Shown piece after piece: positions 49,372 through 57,316 of a stretch of 61,772 bases of DNA. The notes beneath the pieces were generated by a model that did no database searches, was not told where the DNA came from, and saw only the letters and a list, made by a program, of their open reading frames with translations. The stretch spans positions 1-61,772 of the forward strand of contig NZ_LQOY01000108.1 in the NCBI RefSeq assembly GCF_002101675.1, in the 5' to 3' direction. The translations under genes and the position numbers were made by a program. The DNA is from Mycobacterium gordonae (GTDB lineage Bacteria; Actinomycetota; Actinomycetes; Mycobacteriales; Mycobacteriaceae). The first letter of the stretch is position 1. Every line of letters begins with the position of its first letter.

Positions 49372-50459
49372 CGCAGCAGCACCAATTCCGAGCAGAACGC
49401 CGGCCCCATCGCGATCATCAGCCCGACCGAACCGGCCGACGGGGGATCGGCCAGGTTAGCGGCCAGCACGTCGAGCACCGACACCGAAGACAGATTGCCA
49501 TTGTCCCGCAACGACTTCCGCGTATGATCGAGCGCATCGCCGGGCAAACCCAGACCCTTTTCCACCGCTTCGATCACCCGGGGCCCGCCCGGGTGGCAGA
49601 TCCAAGTGGAGACGTCCTCCGGGGTCAACCCGTGGTCGGCCAGGAAGGTACGCACGTCATCGCCCAGATACTTCTCAACCACCGTCGCCACGTCGGCCGA
49701 GAGCATGATCCGGAATCTGTCACTGCCGATGTGCCAGCCCATCACCTCTTCGGTGTCGGGGTAGATGCGGCTGCGGGTGGCCAGCACCTTCGGGCCTGGA
49801 GTGTCGCGGCGCGCCCCGGTGGCCACGACGGCGGCCGCGCCGTCACCGAAGAGACTGGAAGCGACGAGATTGGCCACGGAACTATCTTCGCGCTGAATGG
49901 TCAGGGAACATAACTCGACCGCCAGCAGCACGCCCACCTGCTCCGGAAAGGCTCGCAGATAGTCGTGCATCCGCGCCACGCCGGCCGCGCCCGCGACGCA
50001 GCCCAGGCCGAACAACGGGACTCGTTTGACGTCCTGGCGCAGCCCCACCCGTTTGGCCAGGCGCGCCTCCAGCGTCGGCACCGCCAGACCGGTGACCGTC
50101 GTCGAGAAGACGATGTCGACCTCCGATGGATGCACCGTCGCCTTGTCCAACGCTCGCAGCAGCGCATGTTCGGCCAGGTCCAGCGCGACCCCGATGAAAG
50201 CGTCGTTGGCCTCGCTGAAGCCGCTCAGGTCGGCATAGCGCGCCAGCGGCAGCGCGGTGTGGCGTGATTCGACGCCGCTACTCAACGCGAAACGCCGGAA
50301 TTCCGGTCCGGCGAAGTCGGTGAGCGCGGCGATGGTGTCTTGTTGGCTGTTGAGGTGCCGCGGAAACTGCACGGCTACCCCGCACACCGACGGCGTGTTC
50401 TCGGCAACTGGCGTCCGCGTACCGGGACGTGCCGAATCTCCCCCTGAAGTGATGTTCAT
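49365..50459 (-). CDS. Type III polyketide synthase (chalcone/stilbene synthase family)
   Basis: 364 residues from ATG 50459; a GTG at 50513 would add 18. The catalytic triad is complete: C154 in FGLGCVAGAAG, H289 in WICHPGG, N322 in RDNGNLSS. The C-terminal GPAFCSELVLLRW has the usual G-x-G-F-loop variant. It extends a (fatty) acyl-CoA with malonyl-CoA and cyclises the product to a resorcinol or pyrone. It is the first gene of a three-gene operon with an ICMT-like methyltransferase and an FAD monooxygenase, matching the phenolic-lipid srsABC layout. Confidence 0.92.
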   Translation of the reverse strand: MNITSGGDSARPGTRTPVAENTPSVCGVAVQFPRHLNSQQDTIAALTDFAGPEFRRFALSSGVESRHTALPLARYADLSGFSEANDAFIGVALDLAEHALLRALDKATVHPSEVDIVFSTTVTGLAVPTLEARLAKRVGLRQDVKRVPLFGLGCVAGAAGVARMHDYLRAFPEQVGVLLAVELCSLTIQREDSSVANLVASSLFGDGAAAVVATGARRDTPGPKVLATRSRIYPDTEEVMGWHIGSDRFRIMLSADVATVVEKYLGDDVRTFLADHGLTPEDVSTWICHPGGPRVIEAVEKGLGLPGDALDHTRKSLRDNGNLSSVSVLDVLAANLADPPSAGSVGLMIAMGPAFCSELVLLRW

Positions 50460-50620
50460 ATAGCCGGTCACGGTGCCGCCGCCGCGAGGGTTCACCACGG
50501 CGTTGACCTGCACCGATTTGCCGACGCCTGGTTGGGGGTACCTGACTGGGGACAGTTGCGTTGCAACGTGGGGCTTTTGGCCCTTTCAACGGCCCTGAAC
50601 TCGACAGTTAGGTTGAAAAT

Positions 50621-51769
50621 ATGCGGATTCTGGTGACAGGCGCCACTGGCTATGTGGGGTCACGCCTGGTCACGGCGCTGCTGGCGGACGACCACGAGGT
50701 GGTGGCTGCCAGCCGAAACCCCGGCAGCCTCAAGCGCTTTGGGTGGTCGGACGAGGTCAAGGCGGTCCAGCTGGACGCGTCGGATTCCGCGTCGGCGCGG
50801 GCGGCCTTCGAGGCGGCCGGCCCGGTCGAGGTGGTCTATTACCTGGTGCACGGGATCGGGCAGGCCAACTTCCGCGAAGCCGACAACGCCGCGGCCGCCA
50901 ACGTCGCCGCCGCGGCCCGCGACGCCGGCGTGCGCCGCATCGTCTACCTGGGCGGGTTCGTGCCCGACGACGAGGCCCTGTCCGAACACCTGACCAGCCG
51001 CGCCGAAGTCGCGGAGTCCCTGATGGTGGACAACGGTCCAGAGCTGGTGTGGCTGGGGGCGGCGCTGATCATCGGAGCCGGATCGACGTCGTTCGAGATC
51101 CTGCGCTACGTCGGCGACCGGTTCCCGGTCATGCCGATGCCGAGCTGGATGCACAATCCCCTGGACCCGATCTCCATCCGCGACGTCCTGCACTACCTGG
51201 TGGCCGCCGCCGACCCCGACCTGGTTCCGGCCGGCGCTTACGACATCAGCGGTCCGGAGTCCACCTCGTACCGCGACCTGCTCAAGCGGTATGCCCGCAT
51301 CTCCGGACGGTGGCACGCCGCATGTCGCGTCCCCGGCATCGACACCTCGATGGCGTCGCTGTTCGCCGCGATCGCCCTCCCGGTGCCCAGGGGGCTGGCC
51401 GGGGACCTGGTGGAATCGCTGGACCATCCCATGCGAGCATCGGGCGCCGGCCTGCAGAACACGGTGCCCGACCCGCCTGGAGGTTTGCTGGGCATCGACG
51501 AGGCGATTTCGCTGGCCTTGTCCGGCCACACCGAGCACCCGCCCCGCCCGGTCAGCGCACTCGCCGACCCGCACCACCTCGCCGACACCGACCCGATATG
51601 GGCGGGCGGCGACGCGTTGCGCATCCGGCGGCTTGCCCGCACCGTCACGCCGCCCATCGTGCGGCCCACCCTGCGACTGGTTAACATCGTCCCCGGCCCC
51701 CTTGCCGGTGCGTTGCGTACCAGCCTGGACATCCTGCTAACGCTCACCCCGAGGATCCGCACGGCATGA
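50621..51769 (+). CDS. NAD(P)-binding epimerase-like SDR (extended)
   Basis: 382 residues. The N-terminal motif is VTGATGYVGSRLVTALL, followed by YLVHGIGQANF and IRDVLHYLVAAADP. The first ~290 residues align in layout with the SDR part of the protein at 52496-53899, so the two are paralogues. The last 80 residues are basic and end in a possible membrane-associated helix. It overlaps the CPBP protease gene by four bases. CGTTGCAACG, a palindrome at 50559-50568, lies in its divergent promoter with the PKS operon. Confidence 0.85.
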   Translation: MRILVTGATGYVGSRLVTALLADDHEVVAASRNPGSLKRFGWSDEVKAVQLDASDSASARAAFEAAGPVEVVYYLVHGIGQANFREADNAAAANVAAAARDAGVRRIVYLGGFVPDDEALSEHLTSRAEVAESLMVDNGPELVWLGAALIIGAGSTSFEILRYVGDRFPVMPMPSWMHNPLDPISIRDVLHYLVAAADPDLVPAGAYDISGPESTSYRDLLKRYARISGRWHAACRVPGIDTSMASLFAAIALPVPRGLAGDLVESLDHPMRASGAGLQNTVPDPPGGLLGIDEAISLALSGHTEHPPRPVSALADPHHLADTDPIWAGGDALRIRRLARTVTPPIVRPTLRLVNIVPGPLAGALRTSLDILLTLTPRIRTA

Positions 51770-52491
51770 CCCAAACTGAGACCCCCAACCGCACCAGCGC
51801 TTTGCAAGAGATTCGCCGCGCGATGGTCAACGTCGCCGTGCCGCATCACGAACCGCCCGGCGTGGTGTTGCGCCGGCGCATCGTCGTCGCGATCACGCTG
51901 GTGCTCGGCGCGGCGATCTTGGGGATCTCGCTGCGAACCCGGCCCGGTGAGGCCAGCTTCTACTGGCTGACGCTGGCGCTGGCGGCGGTGTGGTTGCTCG
52001 GTGCGTTCGCATCCGGACCACTGCATCTGGGTGGGGTCTGCTGGCGCGGCCGCAACCAGCGCCCCGTCATCACCGGCACCACGATCGGTCTGATCCTCGG
52101 CGGCATCTTCGTGGTCGGAGGGCTGATCGTCCGGGAGATTCAGCCCATCGACGCGTGGATCACCCGCGTGCTGCAGTACGCACACCAGGGGCCGTTCCTG
52201 CTGATCGTGCTGATCACGGTGGTCAATGGGGTCACCGAAGAGGTGTTCTTCCGCGGCGCGCTCTACACCGCGCTGGGCCGGCACCATCCGGTGGTCATCT
52301 CGACCGTGTTGTATGTCGCCGCGACCATGGCCAGCGGAAACCCGATGCTCGGGTTCGCCGGAGTGATCCTGGGGACCGTGAACGCGTTGTCACGGCGCGC
52401 CACCGGCGGCGTGCTCGCTCCGATGCTGACCCACTTCGTGTGGGGTCTAATCATGGTGCTGGCGCTGCCGCCGATGTTCGGCGTCTTATAG
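51766..52491 (+). CDS. CPBP-family intramembrane metalloprotease
   Basis: 241 residues with about six membrane helices. The catalytic motif EEVFFRG (E-E-x-x-x-R) is in NGVTEEVFFRGALY, and the later His is in MLTHFVWG, as in CAAX-protease/bacteriocin-processing (Abi) proteins. Its substrate is unknown. The start overlaps the upstream SDR gene as ATGA, so it is in the same operon. Its stop faces the convergent paralogous SDR gene four bases away. Confidence 0.9.
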   Translation: MTQTETPNRTSALQEIRRAMVNVAVPHHEPPGVVLRRRIVVAITLVLGAAILGISLRTRPGEASFYWLTLALAAVWLLGAFASGPLHLGGVCWRGRNQRPVITGTTIGLILGGIFVVGGLIVREIQPIDAWITRVLQYAHQGPFLLIVLITVVNGVTEEVFFRGALYTALGRHHPVVISTVLYVAATMASGNPMLGFAGVILGTVNALSRRATGGVLAPMLTHFVWGLIMVLALPPMFGVL

Positions 52492-52495
52492 GCCA

Positions 52496-53899
52496 TTAGA
52501 GGCCGGCGCCGACCTCGCGCGCCAGCCTGCGAAGCTCGGCGAGGTGCAGCGGCCGGAACAGGAACCAGTACAACCGGCCCGGGATGCCGCGGGGGTAGAA
52601 GATCGCCCGCTGCCGGTACTCGGTGGCACCGTCGGGACACGGCGTCGTTGTCACCTCCAGCCACGCCTGCCCAGGGGCGCGCACCTCGGCCCGCAGCTTC
52701 AATTCGGTGCCCGAGTCGCTGTCCGCCACGCTCCACCGGGTGGCGGAGTGGCGCCGTCGCGGCGCCAGCGGGAACGAATACCACCGGCCTCGGTTCACGG
52801 CGTGCTCCGCCGCCTTCCGCAGGGCATCGGGCGCGGCGGAAGTGACGGCCTTCTGCACATCGTCGAAGATGATCTCGCCAGCCCAGTCGGGGTCGCTGGG
52901 CAGCAATTCGGCGGGTTCGGAGTCCAGCGAGTCCCAGGTCGGATCGGGCAAGCCGGCGAACGCGCGGTTGAGTGCCACGGCGACGGCGCGACGGTAGCCG
53001 GTCAGCCCGCCTGGCGGCGGCGCGATGATTGAATCGATGTCGGAGTTGTGCATCACCGCGTCGCACTCCAGCGACTCGATCAGGGGGCGCGCCAAACCCG
53101 GCGGGATCGGCGTCACGGTGCCCACCCACAGACTCGCAATCGTCGGGGTCAAAAACGGCAGCACGATCAGGTAGCGCTTGTGCAGGCGCGCCACCTCGGC
53201 GTAGATCCGCATCATGTCGCCGTACTCCAGCACGTCTGGGCCGCCGATATCCCAGGTGCGCGACGACGGCACCGGCACCGTCGCGGCCGCGACGAGGTAG
53301 TACAGCACGTCGCGCACCGCGATCGGCTGGATCTTGTTGTGCACCCACTTCGGGGTGGTCATCACCGGCAGCCGGTCGGTCAGGTGCCGGATCATCTCGA
53401 ACGACGCACTCCCGGAGCCGACGACCACGCCGGCCTGCAGCACCACCGTCTCGATCCCGGAATCGATCAGGTGATCGCCGACAGCCTTGCGCGAGCGCAG
53501 ATGCGGGGAAAGTTCTTTGTCCTCTGGATGCAGACCGCTCAGGTACACGATGCGCCGCACCCCGGCCCGGCGCGCGGCCGTCACGACGTTGCGCACCGCG
53601 CGCTCCTCCTCGGCGGCGAAATCCTTTGCGCCGCCGCCCATGGAGTGCACCAGGTAGTAGACGACGTCAATCCCGTCGAACGCCTCGATCAGCGAGTCGA
53701 CGTCACCGAGATCACCGCGCGCCACCTCGACGTCCGGGCGCCACGGCACGCCGTCCAACTTGGCAGGGGTGCGCGCCAGGGCGCGCACGCGATGCCCCTC
53801 GTCCAACAGGCGCGGCACCAGACGCGCGCCGATGTAACCGGTCGCCCCGGTCACCAAGCAATGAATCGGTTCAGCCGCCACAGCACCCCGTTCGTCCAC
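52496..53899 (-). CDS. SDR fused to DUF2867 domain
   Basis: 467 residues. Residues 13-300 are an extended SDR (LVTGATGYIGARLVPRLL, YYLVHSMGGG, RIVYLSGLHP). The C-terminal ~160 residues are a DUF2867/SRPBCC-like ligand-binding domain (WSVADSDSGTELKLRAEVRAPGQ, RQRAIFYPRGIPGRLYWFLFRP). Proteins of this fusion type are common in actinobacteria without known substrate. The start GTG 53899 is tentative. Confidence 0.88.
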   Translation of the reverse strand: MDERGAVAAEPIHCLVTGATGYIGARLVPRLLDEGHRVRALARTPAKLDGVPWRPDVEVARGDLGDVDSLIEAFDGIDVVYYLVHSMGGGAKDFAAEEERAVRNVVTAARRAGVRRIVYLSGLHPEDKELSPHLRSRKAVGDHLIDSGIETVVLQAGVVVGSGSASFEMIRHLTDRLPVMTTPKWVHNKIQPIAVRDVLYYLVAAATVPVPSSRTWDIGGPDVLEYGDMMRIYAEVARLHKRYLIVLPFLTPTIASLWVGTVTPIPPGLARPLIESLECDAVMHNSDIDSIIAPPPGGLTGYRRAVAVALNRAFAGLPDPTWDSLDSEPAELLPSDPDWAGEIIFDDVQKAVTSAAPDALRKAAEHAVNRGRWYSFPLAPRRRHSATRWSVADSDSGTELKLRAEVRAPGQAWLEVTTTPCPDGATEYRQRAIFYPRGIPGRLYWFLFRPLHLAELRRLAREVGAGL

Positions 53900-53946
53900 G
53901 TTGACCCATTATTCGGAATAGACGCAGAAACGGATTGGTAATCCTG

Positions 53947-54768
53947 TCAGGAGTCGGTGAAATTGGGCGAGCGGCGTTCCTGGAACGCTCTGGTGCCCTC
54001 TTTGAAGTCGGGCGCCTGCAACAGACCGCGTTGCCCGTCGAATTCGCGCTCCAGCGTGGGACTGAGTTCGGTGAGCGTGGCCGCGTTGATGGCAGCCTTG
54101 GTTTTCGCGAACGCCACCGCGGGGCCGGTCAGCAATCGTGCAACCACCTTGTCCACTTCGGCGTGGAAGTCGTCGGCGGGGTAGACCGCGCTCACCAGAC
54201 CCCACGACAGCGCCTCGGTGGCCGTGAGCCGCTCGGGCAGCAGGGCCATCCGCATGGCCCGGATCCGGCCGACCGCCGCGGCGACCAGAGCCGACGCACC
54301 GCCGTCGGGCATCAAGCCGATCTTGGTGAACGCCAGCATGAAAAATGCTTTGTCCGAAGCCAATACGACATCGCAGGCCAGCGCGATGGATACACCGACG
54401 CCGGCCGCGGGGCCCTGCACGACAGCAACAACCGGGCGCGGCAGCTCGGTGATCGCCCGGACCAGCCGGTTGATCTCCAGGATGATCTGGTCCGGCGGCA
54501 CTCCGCCGCCACTGGACATGTCATCGGCGCTGATGCCGGCTCCGGAACTGAATCCGCGCCCGGCGCCACCGAGTCGCACCACCCGGATGGCCGGGTCCTT
54601 GGCGGCGGCTTCCATCGCGTCGGCGAGACCGGTGATGACCGGGATGATCAGCGAGTTGAGGCTGTCGGGTCGGTTGATCGTCAGCGAGAGCACGCCGTCG
54701 GTCAGTTCGACGTCGAGGCCCGGGACGGGGGCGAGAGCGGCAATTCCGGATTCGGACACGCGATTCAC
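53947..54768 (-). CDS. Enoyl-CoA hydratase/isomerase family protein
   Basis: 273 residues from GTG 54768. It is a crotonase-fold protein with oxyanion segments GFSSGAGIS and GPAAGVGVSIALACD. At the first catalytic Glu position (G-G-x-E) it has Val/Ser, and at the second it has MPDGGAS with Asp, so it is more like an isomerase or inactive hydratase than echA-type hydratases. It corresponds to the echA10/echA11 position (Rv1141c/Rv1142c). It is divergent from mcr, with CAACCGGTTG (54800-54809) between them. Confidence 0.85.
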   Translation of the reverse strand: MNRVSESGIAALAPVPGLDVELTDGVLSLTINRPDSLNSLIIPVITGLADAMEAAAKDPAIRVVRLGGAGRGFSSGAGISADDMSSGGGVPPDQIILEINRLVRAITELPRPVVAVVQGPAAGVGVSIALACDVVLASDKAFFMLAFTKIGLMPDGGASALVAAAVGRIRAMRMALLPERLTATEALSWGLVSAVYPADDFHAEVDKVVARLLTGPAVAFAKTKAAINAATLTELSPTLEREFDGQRGLLQAPDFKEGTRAFQERRSPNFTDS

Positions 54769-54845
54769 ATTAGGGGAACGGGGTCTGCGAAGATGCAATC
54801 AACCGGTTGTTAGGGCGTCAAAGCAGACGAAAGGTCGGTGCTCCC

Positions 54846-55922
54846 ATGGCGGGACCGCTCAAAGGTTTACGTGTTGTCGAGCTGGCGGGGATCGGGCCGG
54901 GCCCGCACGCCGCCATGATTCTGGGTGACCTGGGCGCCGACGTCGTGCGCGTGGACCGTCCCGGTCCCAGCGGTCTGGTGAAGGATGCGATGAGCCGCAA
55001 CCGGCGTCTCGTCACCGCCGACCTCAAGTCCGCCGAGGGCCGTGAGCTGGTGCTCAAACTGGTCGCCAAGGCCGACGTGCTGATCGAGGGTTACCGCCCC
55101 GGCGTCACCGAGCGTCTCGGCCTGGGGCCCGAGGATTGCGCGAAGGTCAACGAGCGGCTGGTCTACGGGCGGATGACCGGCTGGGGCCAGACCGGGCCGC
55201 GCAGCCAGCAGGCCGGCCACGACATCAACTACATCTCGCTGAACGGCATCCTGCACTCGATCGGCCGGGTGGGCGAGCGGCCGGTGCCGCCGCTGAACCT
55301 GGTCGGCGACTTCGGCGGCGGCTCGATGTTCCTGCTGCTGGGCATTTTGTCGGCGCTGTGGGAACGGCAGACCTCGGGCAAGGGACAGGTGGTCGACGCC
55401 GCGATGGTCGACGGGTCCAGCGTGCTGGTGCAGATGATGTGGCAGATGCGGGCTTCGGGGATGTGGACCGACACGCGCGGTACCAACATGCTCGACGGCG
55501 GAGCGCCCTACTACGACACCTACGAATGTGCCGACGGGCGCTATGTCGCCGTCGGCGCGATCGAACCGCAGTTCTACGCCGCGATGATCGCCGGCCTGGG
55601 TCTGGACGCGGCGACCCTGCCGCCGCAGAACGACGTCGCGCGCTGGCCCGAGTTGCGGGCGGTGCTGGTCGAGGCGTTCGGCAGCCGCGACCGAGACCAC
55701 TGGGCCAAGGTGTTCGCCGACTCCGACGCCTGCGTGACACCCATCCTGGCGTTCGGTGAGGCGCATACCGAACCGCACATCGCCGAGCGGAACACGCTGT
55801 ACGAAGTGGACGGCCACCTGCAGCCGATGCCGGCCCCGCGGTTTTCGCGTACCCCGGCCGATACGCCGCGGTCGGCGCAACCAGTGGGGGACATCGAAGC
55901 AGTTCTCACGGACTGGGTATAG
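54846..55922 (+). CDS. mcr: Alpha-methylacyl-CoA racemase
   Basis: 358 residues from ATG 54846. It interconverts (2R)- and (2S)-2-methylacyl-CoA, needed to degrade cholesterol side chains and branched lipids. The start MAGPLKGLRVVELAGIGPGP is nearly that of the structurally known M. tuberculosis MCR (Rv1143). The catalytic pair is conserved: H125 in AGHDINYISLNG and D155 in VGDFGGGSM (126 and 156 in MCR). It is followed by an SDR gene, as in M. tuberculosis. Confidence 0.97.
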   Translation: MAGPLKGLRVVELAGIGPGPHAAMILGDLGADVVRVDRPGPSGLVKDAMSRNRRLVTADLKSAEGRELVLKLVAKADVLIEGYRPGVTERLGLGPEDCAKVNERLVYGRMTGWGQTGPRSQQAGHDINYISLNGILHSIGRVGERPVPPLNLVGDFGGGSMFLLLGILSALWERQTSGKGQVVDAAMVDGSSVLVQMMWQMRASGMWTDTRGTNMLDGGAPYYDTYECADGRYVAVGAIEPQFYAAMIAGLGLDAATLPPQNDVARWPELRAVLVEAFGSRDRDHWAKVFADSDACVTPILAFGEAHTEPHIAERNTLYEVDGHLQPMPAPRFSRTPADTPRSAQPVGDIEAVLTDWV

Positions 55923-55965
55923 TCCCAACCAACTAGTAGGTCGGGCAACCGGAAGGGGTTCTGGC

Positions 55966-56718
55966 GTGGAGATCAGGGACGCCGTCGCAGTCGTCACAGG
56001 AGGAGCCTCGGGCCTGGGCCTGGCCACTACCAAGCGGCTGCTCGACGCCGGGGCGCAAGTCGTGGTGTTGGACCTGCGGGGTGAGGAGGCGGTGGCCGAA
56101 CTTGGCGACCGGGCACACTTCGCGCAGACCGACGTCACCGACGAAGAGGGCGTCACCAAGGCGCTCGATCTGGCCGAGTCCCTGGGCCCGGTGCGTATCA
56201 ACGTCAACTGCGCGGGCATCGGCAACGCGATCAAGACGCTGTCCAAGGACGGGCCGTTCCCGCTGAAGGGCTTCCGGAAGGTGGTCGAGGTCAACCTGAT
56301 CGGCACCTTCAACGTGCTGCGCCTGGCCGCCGAGCGGATCGCCAGGACGGAGCCGCTCGGAGAAGAGCGGGGCGTCATCGTCAACACGGCGTCCGTCGCC
56401 GCGTTCGACGGCCAGATCGGCCAAGCCGCCTACTCGGCGTCCAAGGGCGGCGTCGTGGGCATGACGCTGCCGATTGCCCGGGACCTGTCGCGTGAGCTCA
56501 TCCGCGTGGTGACCATCGCGCCGGGATTGTTCAAGACCCCGCTGCTGGGTTCGCTGCCCGAGGAAGCGCAGAAGTCGCTGGGCAAGCAGGTCCCGCACCC
56601 GGCCCGGTTGGGCGACCCGGACGAGTACGGCGCGCTCGCGATGCACATCATCGAAAACCCGATGCTCAACGGCGAGGTGATCCGCCTGGACGGCGCGATC
56701 CGGATGGCACCGCGCTAG
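55966..56718 (+). CDS. Short-chain dehydrogenase, 3-hydroxyacyl-CoA dehydrogenase type 2-like (Rv1144-like)
   Basis: 250 residues from GTG 55966. TGGASGLGLATTKRLL is the NAD motif, N-C-A-G the structural motif, with Ser in NTASVAAFDGQIGQ and the YSASKGG Tyr/Lys pair. The pattern matches human HSD17B10-type 3-hydroxy-2-methylacyl-CoA dehydrogenases. It would follow MCR and acyl-CoA dehydrogenase in branched-chain oxidation. Size equals that of Rv1144. Confidence 0.93.
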   Translation: MEIRDAVAVVTGGASGLGLATTKRLLDAGAQVVVLDLRGEEAVAELGDRAHFAQTDVTDEEGVTKALDLAESLGPVRINVNCAGIGNAIKTLSKDGPFPLKGFRKVVEVNLIGTFNVLRLAAERIARTEPLGEERGVIVNTASVAAFDGQIGQAAYSASKGGVVGMTLPIARDLSRELIRVVTIAPGLFKTPLLGSLPEEAQKSLGKQVPHPARLGDPDEYGALAMHIIENPMLNGEVIRLDGAIRMAPR

Positions 56719-56812
56719 AGTCCTCTCGCCGAGCCTGAACTATGGCAGGGGCCTTCTCGCACTTTCGCTGCAGATTTTCAGGGTCGGCGCAACGGCCCCC
56801 GGAAAACGACGA

Positions 56813-56836
56813 AGCCCCCCGCAATCGCGGGGGGCT
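56813..56836 (-). terminator. Rho-independent terminator for a minus-strand transcript
   Basis: AGCCCCCCGC and GCGGGGGGCT form a perfect 10-bp stem with a four-base loop. On the minus strand the hairpin is followed by TCGTCGTTTTCC, a T-rich tail. On the plus strand it is followed by CACATCGG. The better fit is therefore to a transcript coming from the right, which supports the small minus-strand unit at 56858-57130. Confidence 0.6.
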
Positions 56837-56857
56837 CACATCGGAACCACTAGGTGG

Positions 56858-56920
56858 CTATCGACGAAACCATCGGGAGACGGTGGGTTCGGCCATCAGT
56901 AATCGTGCAATTACGCCCAT
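56858..56920 (-). CDS. Possible 20-residue cationic peptide
   Basis: ATG 56920 is preceded by GAGG at the ideal eight-base distance, and the GAGG overlaps the stop of the 51-codon frame upstream. The peptide begins MGVIARLLMAEPTV and ends SRWFRR: a short hydrophobic then basic sequence. No family is known to me. It would be translated by coupling, and it lies directly before a terminator. Confidence 0.4.
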   Translation of the reverse strand: MGVIARLLMAEPTVSRWFRR

Positions 56921-56930
56921 GGTATTTACC

Positions 56931-57086
56931 TCAGCTTGCTGTCGGCAGGGGTTGCCAGTCTTCGAACTGCTCCGAGCACTCGCCCTCGACGAGCATGTCG
57001 CCGTGGTAGAGAGCTTCGAAGTCAGCCTTGATGACGTCGGCACTCGAGTCGTCGATCCACATGACACTGAGCGTAGGAGCCGGCAT
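56931..57086 (-). CDS. Possible small acidic protein next to mmpL13
   Basis: ATG 57086 gives 51 residues beginning MPAPTLSVMWIDDSSADV, with a single Cys in EGECSEQ and an end EDWQPLPTAS. It is strongly acidic. A TTG at 57125 would add 13 residues. TAAGAAT near 57130 could be a -10 element. No known domain is seen. The downstream peptide and terminator suggest one short transcript of about 300 bases, which could also be read as an sRNA. Confidence 0.4.
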   Translation of the reverse strand: MPAPTLSVMWIDDSSADVIKADFEALYHGDMLVEGECSEQFEDWQPLPTAS

Positions 57087-57238
57087 TAAGGAATCCGTGA
57101 GTCGCGATTCGGAAAATGGTGGCAATTCTTACCGGTGGGTAGGTTTCGCTGAAAAGCGCGGGGATACCCATTTCGCGCCCGGTTGAACCATCGCTCAGCT
57201 GCGCTCGTTTCACCACCGGGGTCTTGTTTGACACTTGT

Positions 57239-57261
57239 AAGTTAGCGTTGCTAAGTTAGCG
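57239..57261. promoter_or_regulatory. Operator-like repeats upstream of mmpL13
   Basis: AAGTTAGCG occurs twice (57239-57247 and 57253-57261), and between them TTAGC-GTT-GCTAA (57242-57254) is a perfect inverted repeat. The cluster lies 56-78 bases before the mmpL13 start. It is a good candidate site for the TetR protein encoded just downstream of mmpL13. Confidence 0.5.
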
Positions 57262-57316
57262 CCGATAGGTGTGCGGTTGCTCGGGACAGCGCGCGCCGGG
57301 GGCCGGAGGGACAGAG

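Noticed and set aside
54800..54809. KstR site in the echA/mcr divergent region
   Set aside because: The AACCGGTT core fits the half-sites but the outer T and A of the consensus are missing. Kept only as an unassigned palindrome.
57022..57234. GTG-started minus-strand frame divergent from mmpL13
   Set aside because: It overlaps the 51-codon frame out of register, lacks a ribosome site and has no recognisable sequence. Only the 51- and 20-codon frames have supporting signals.
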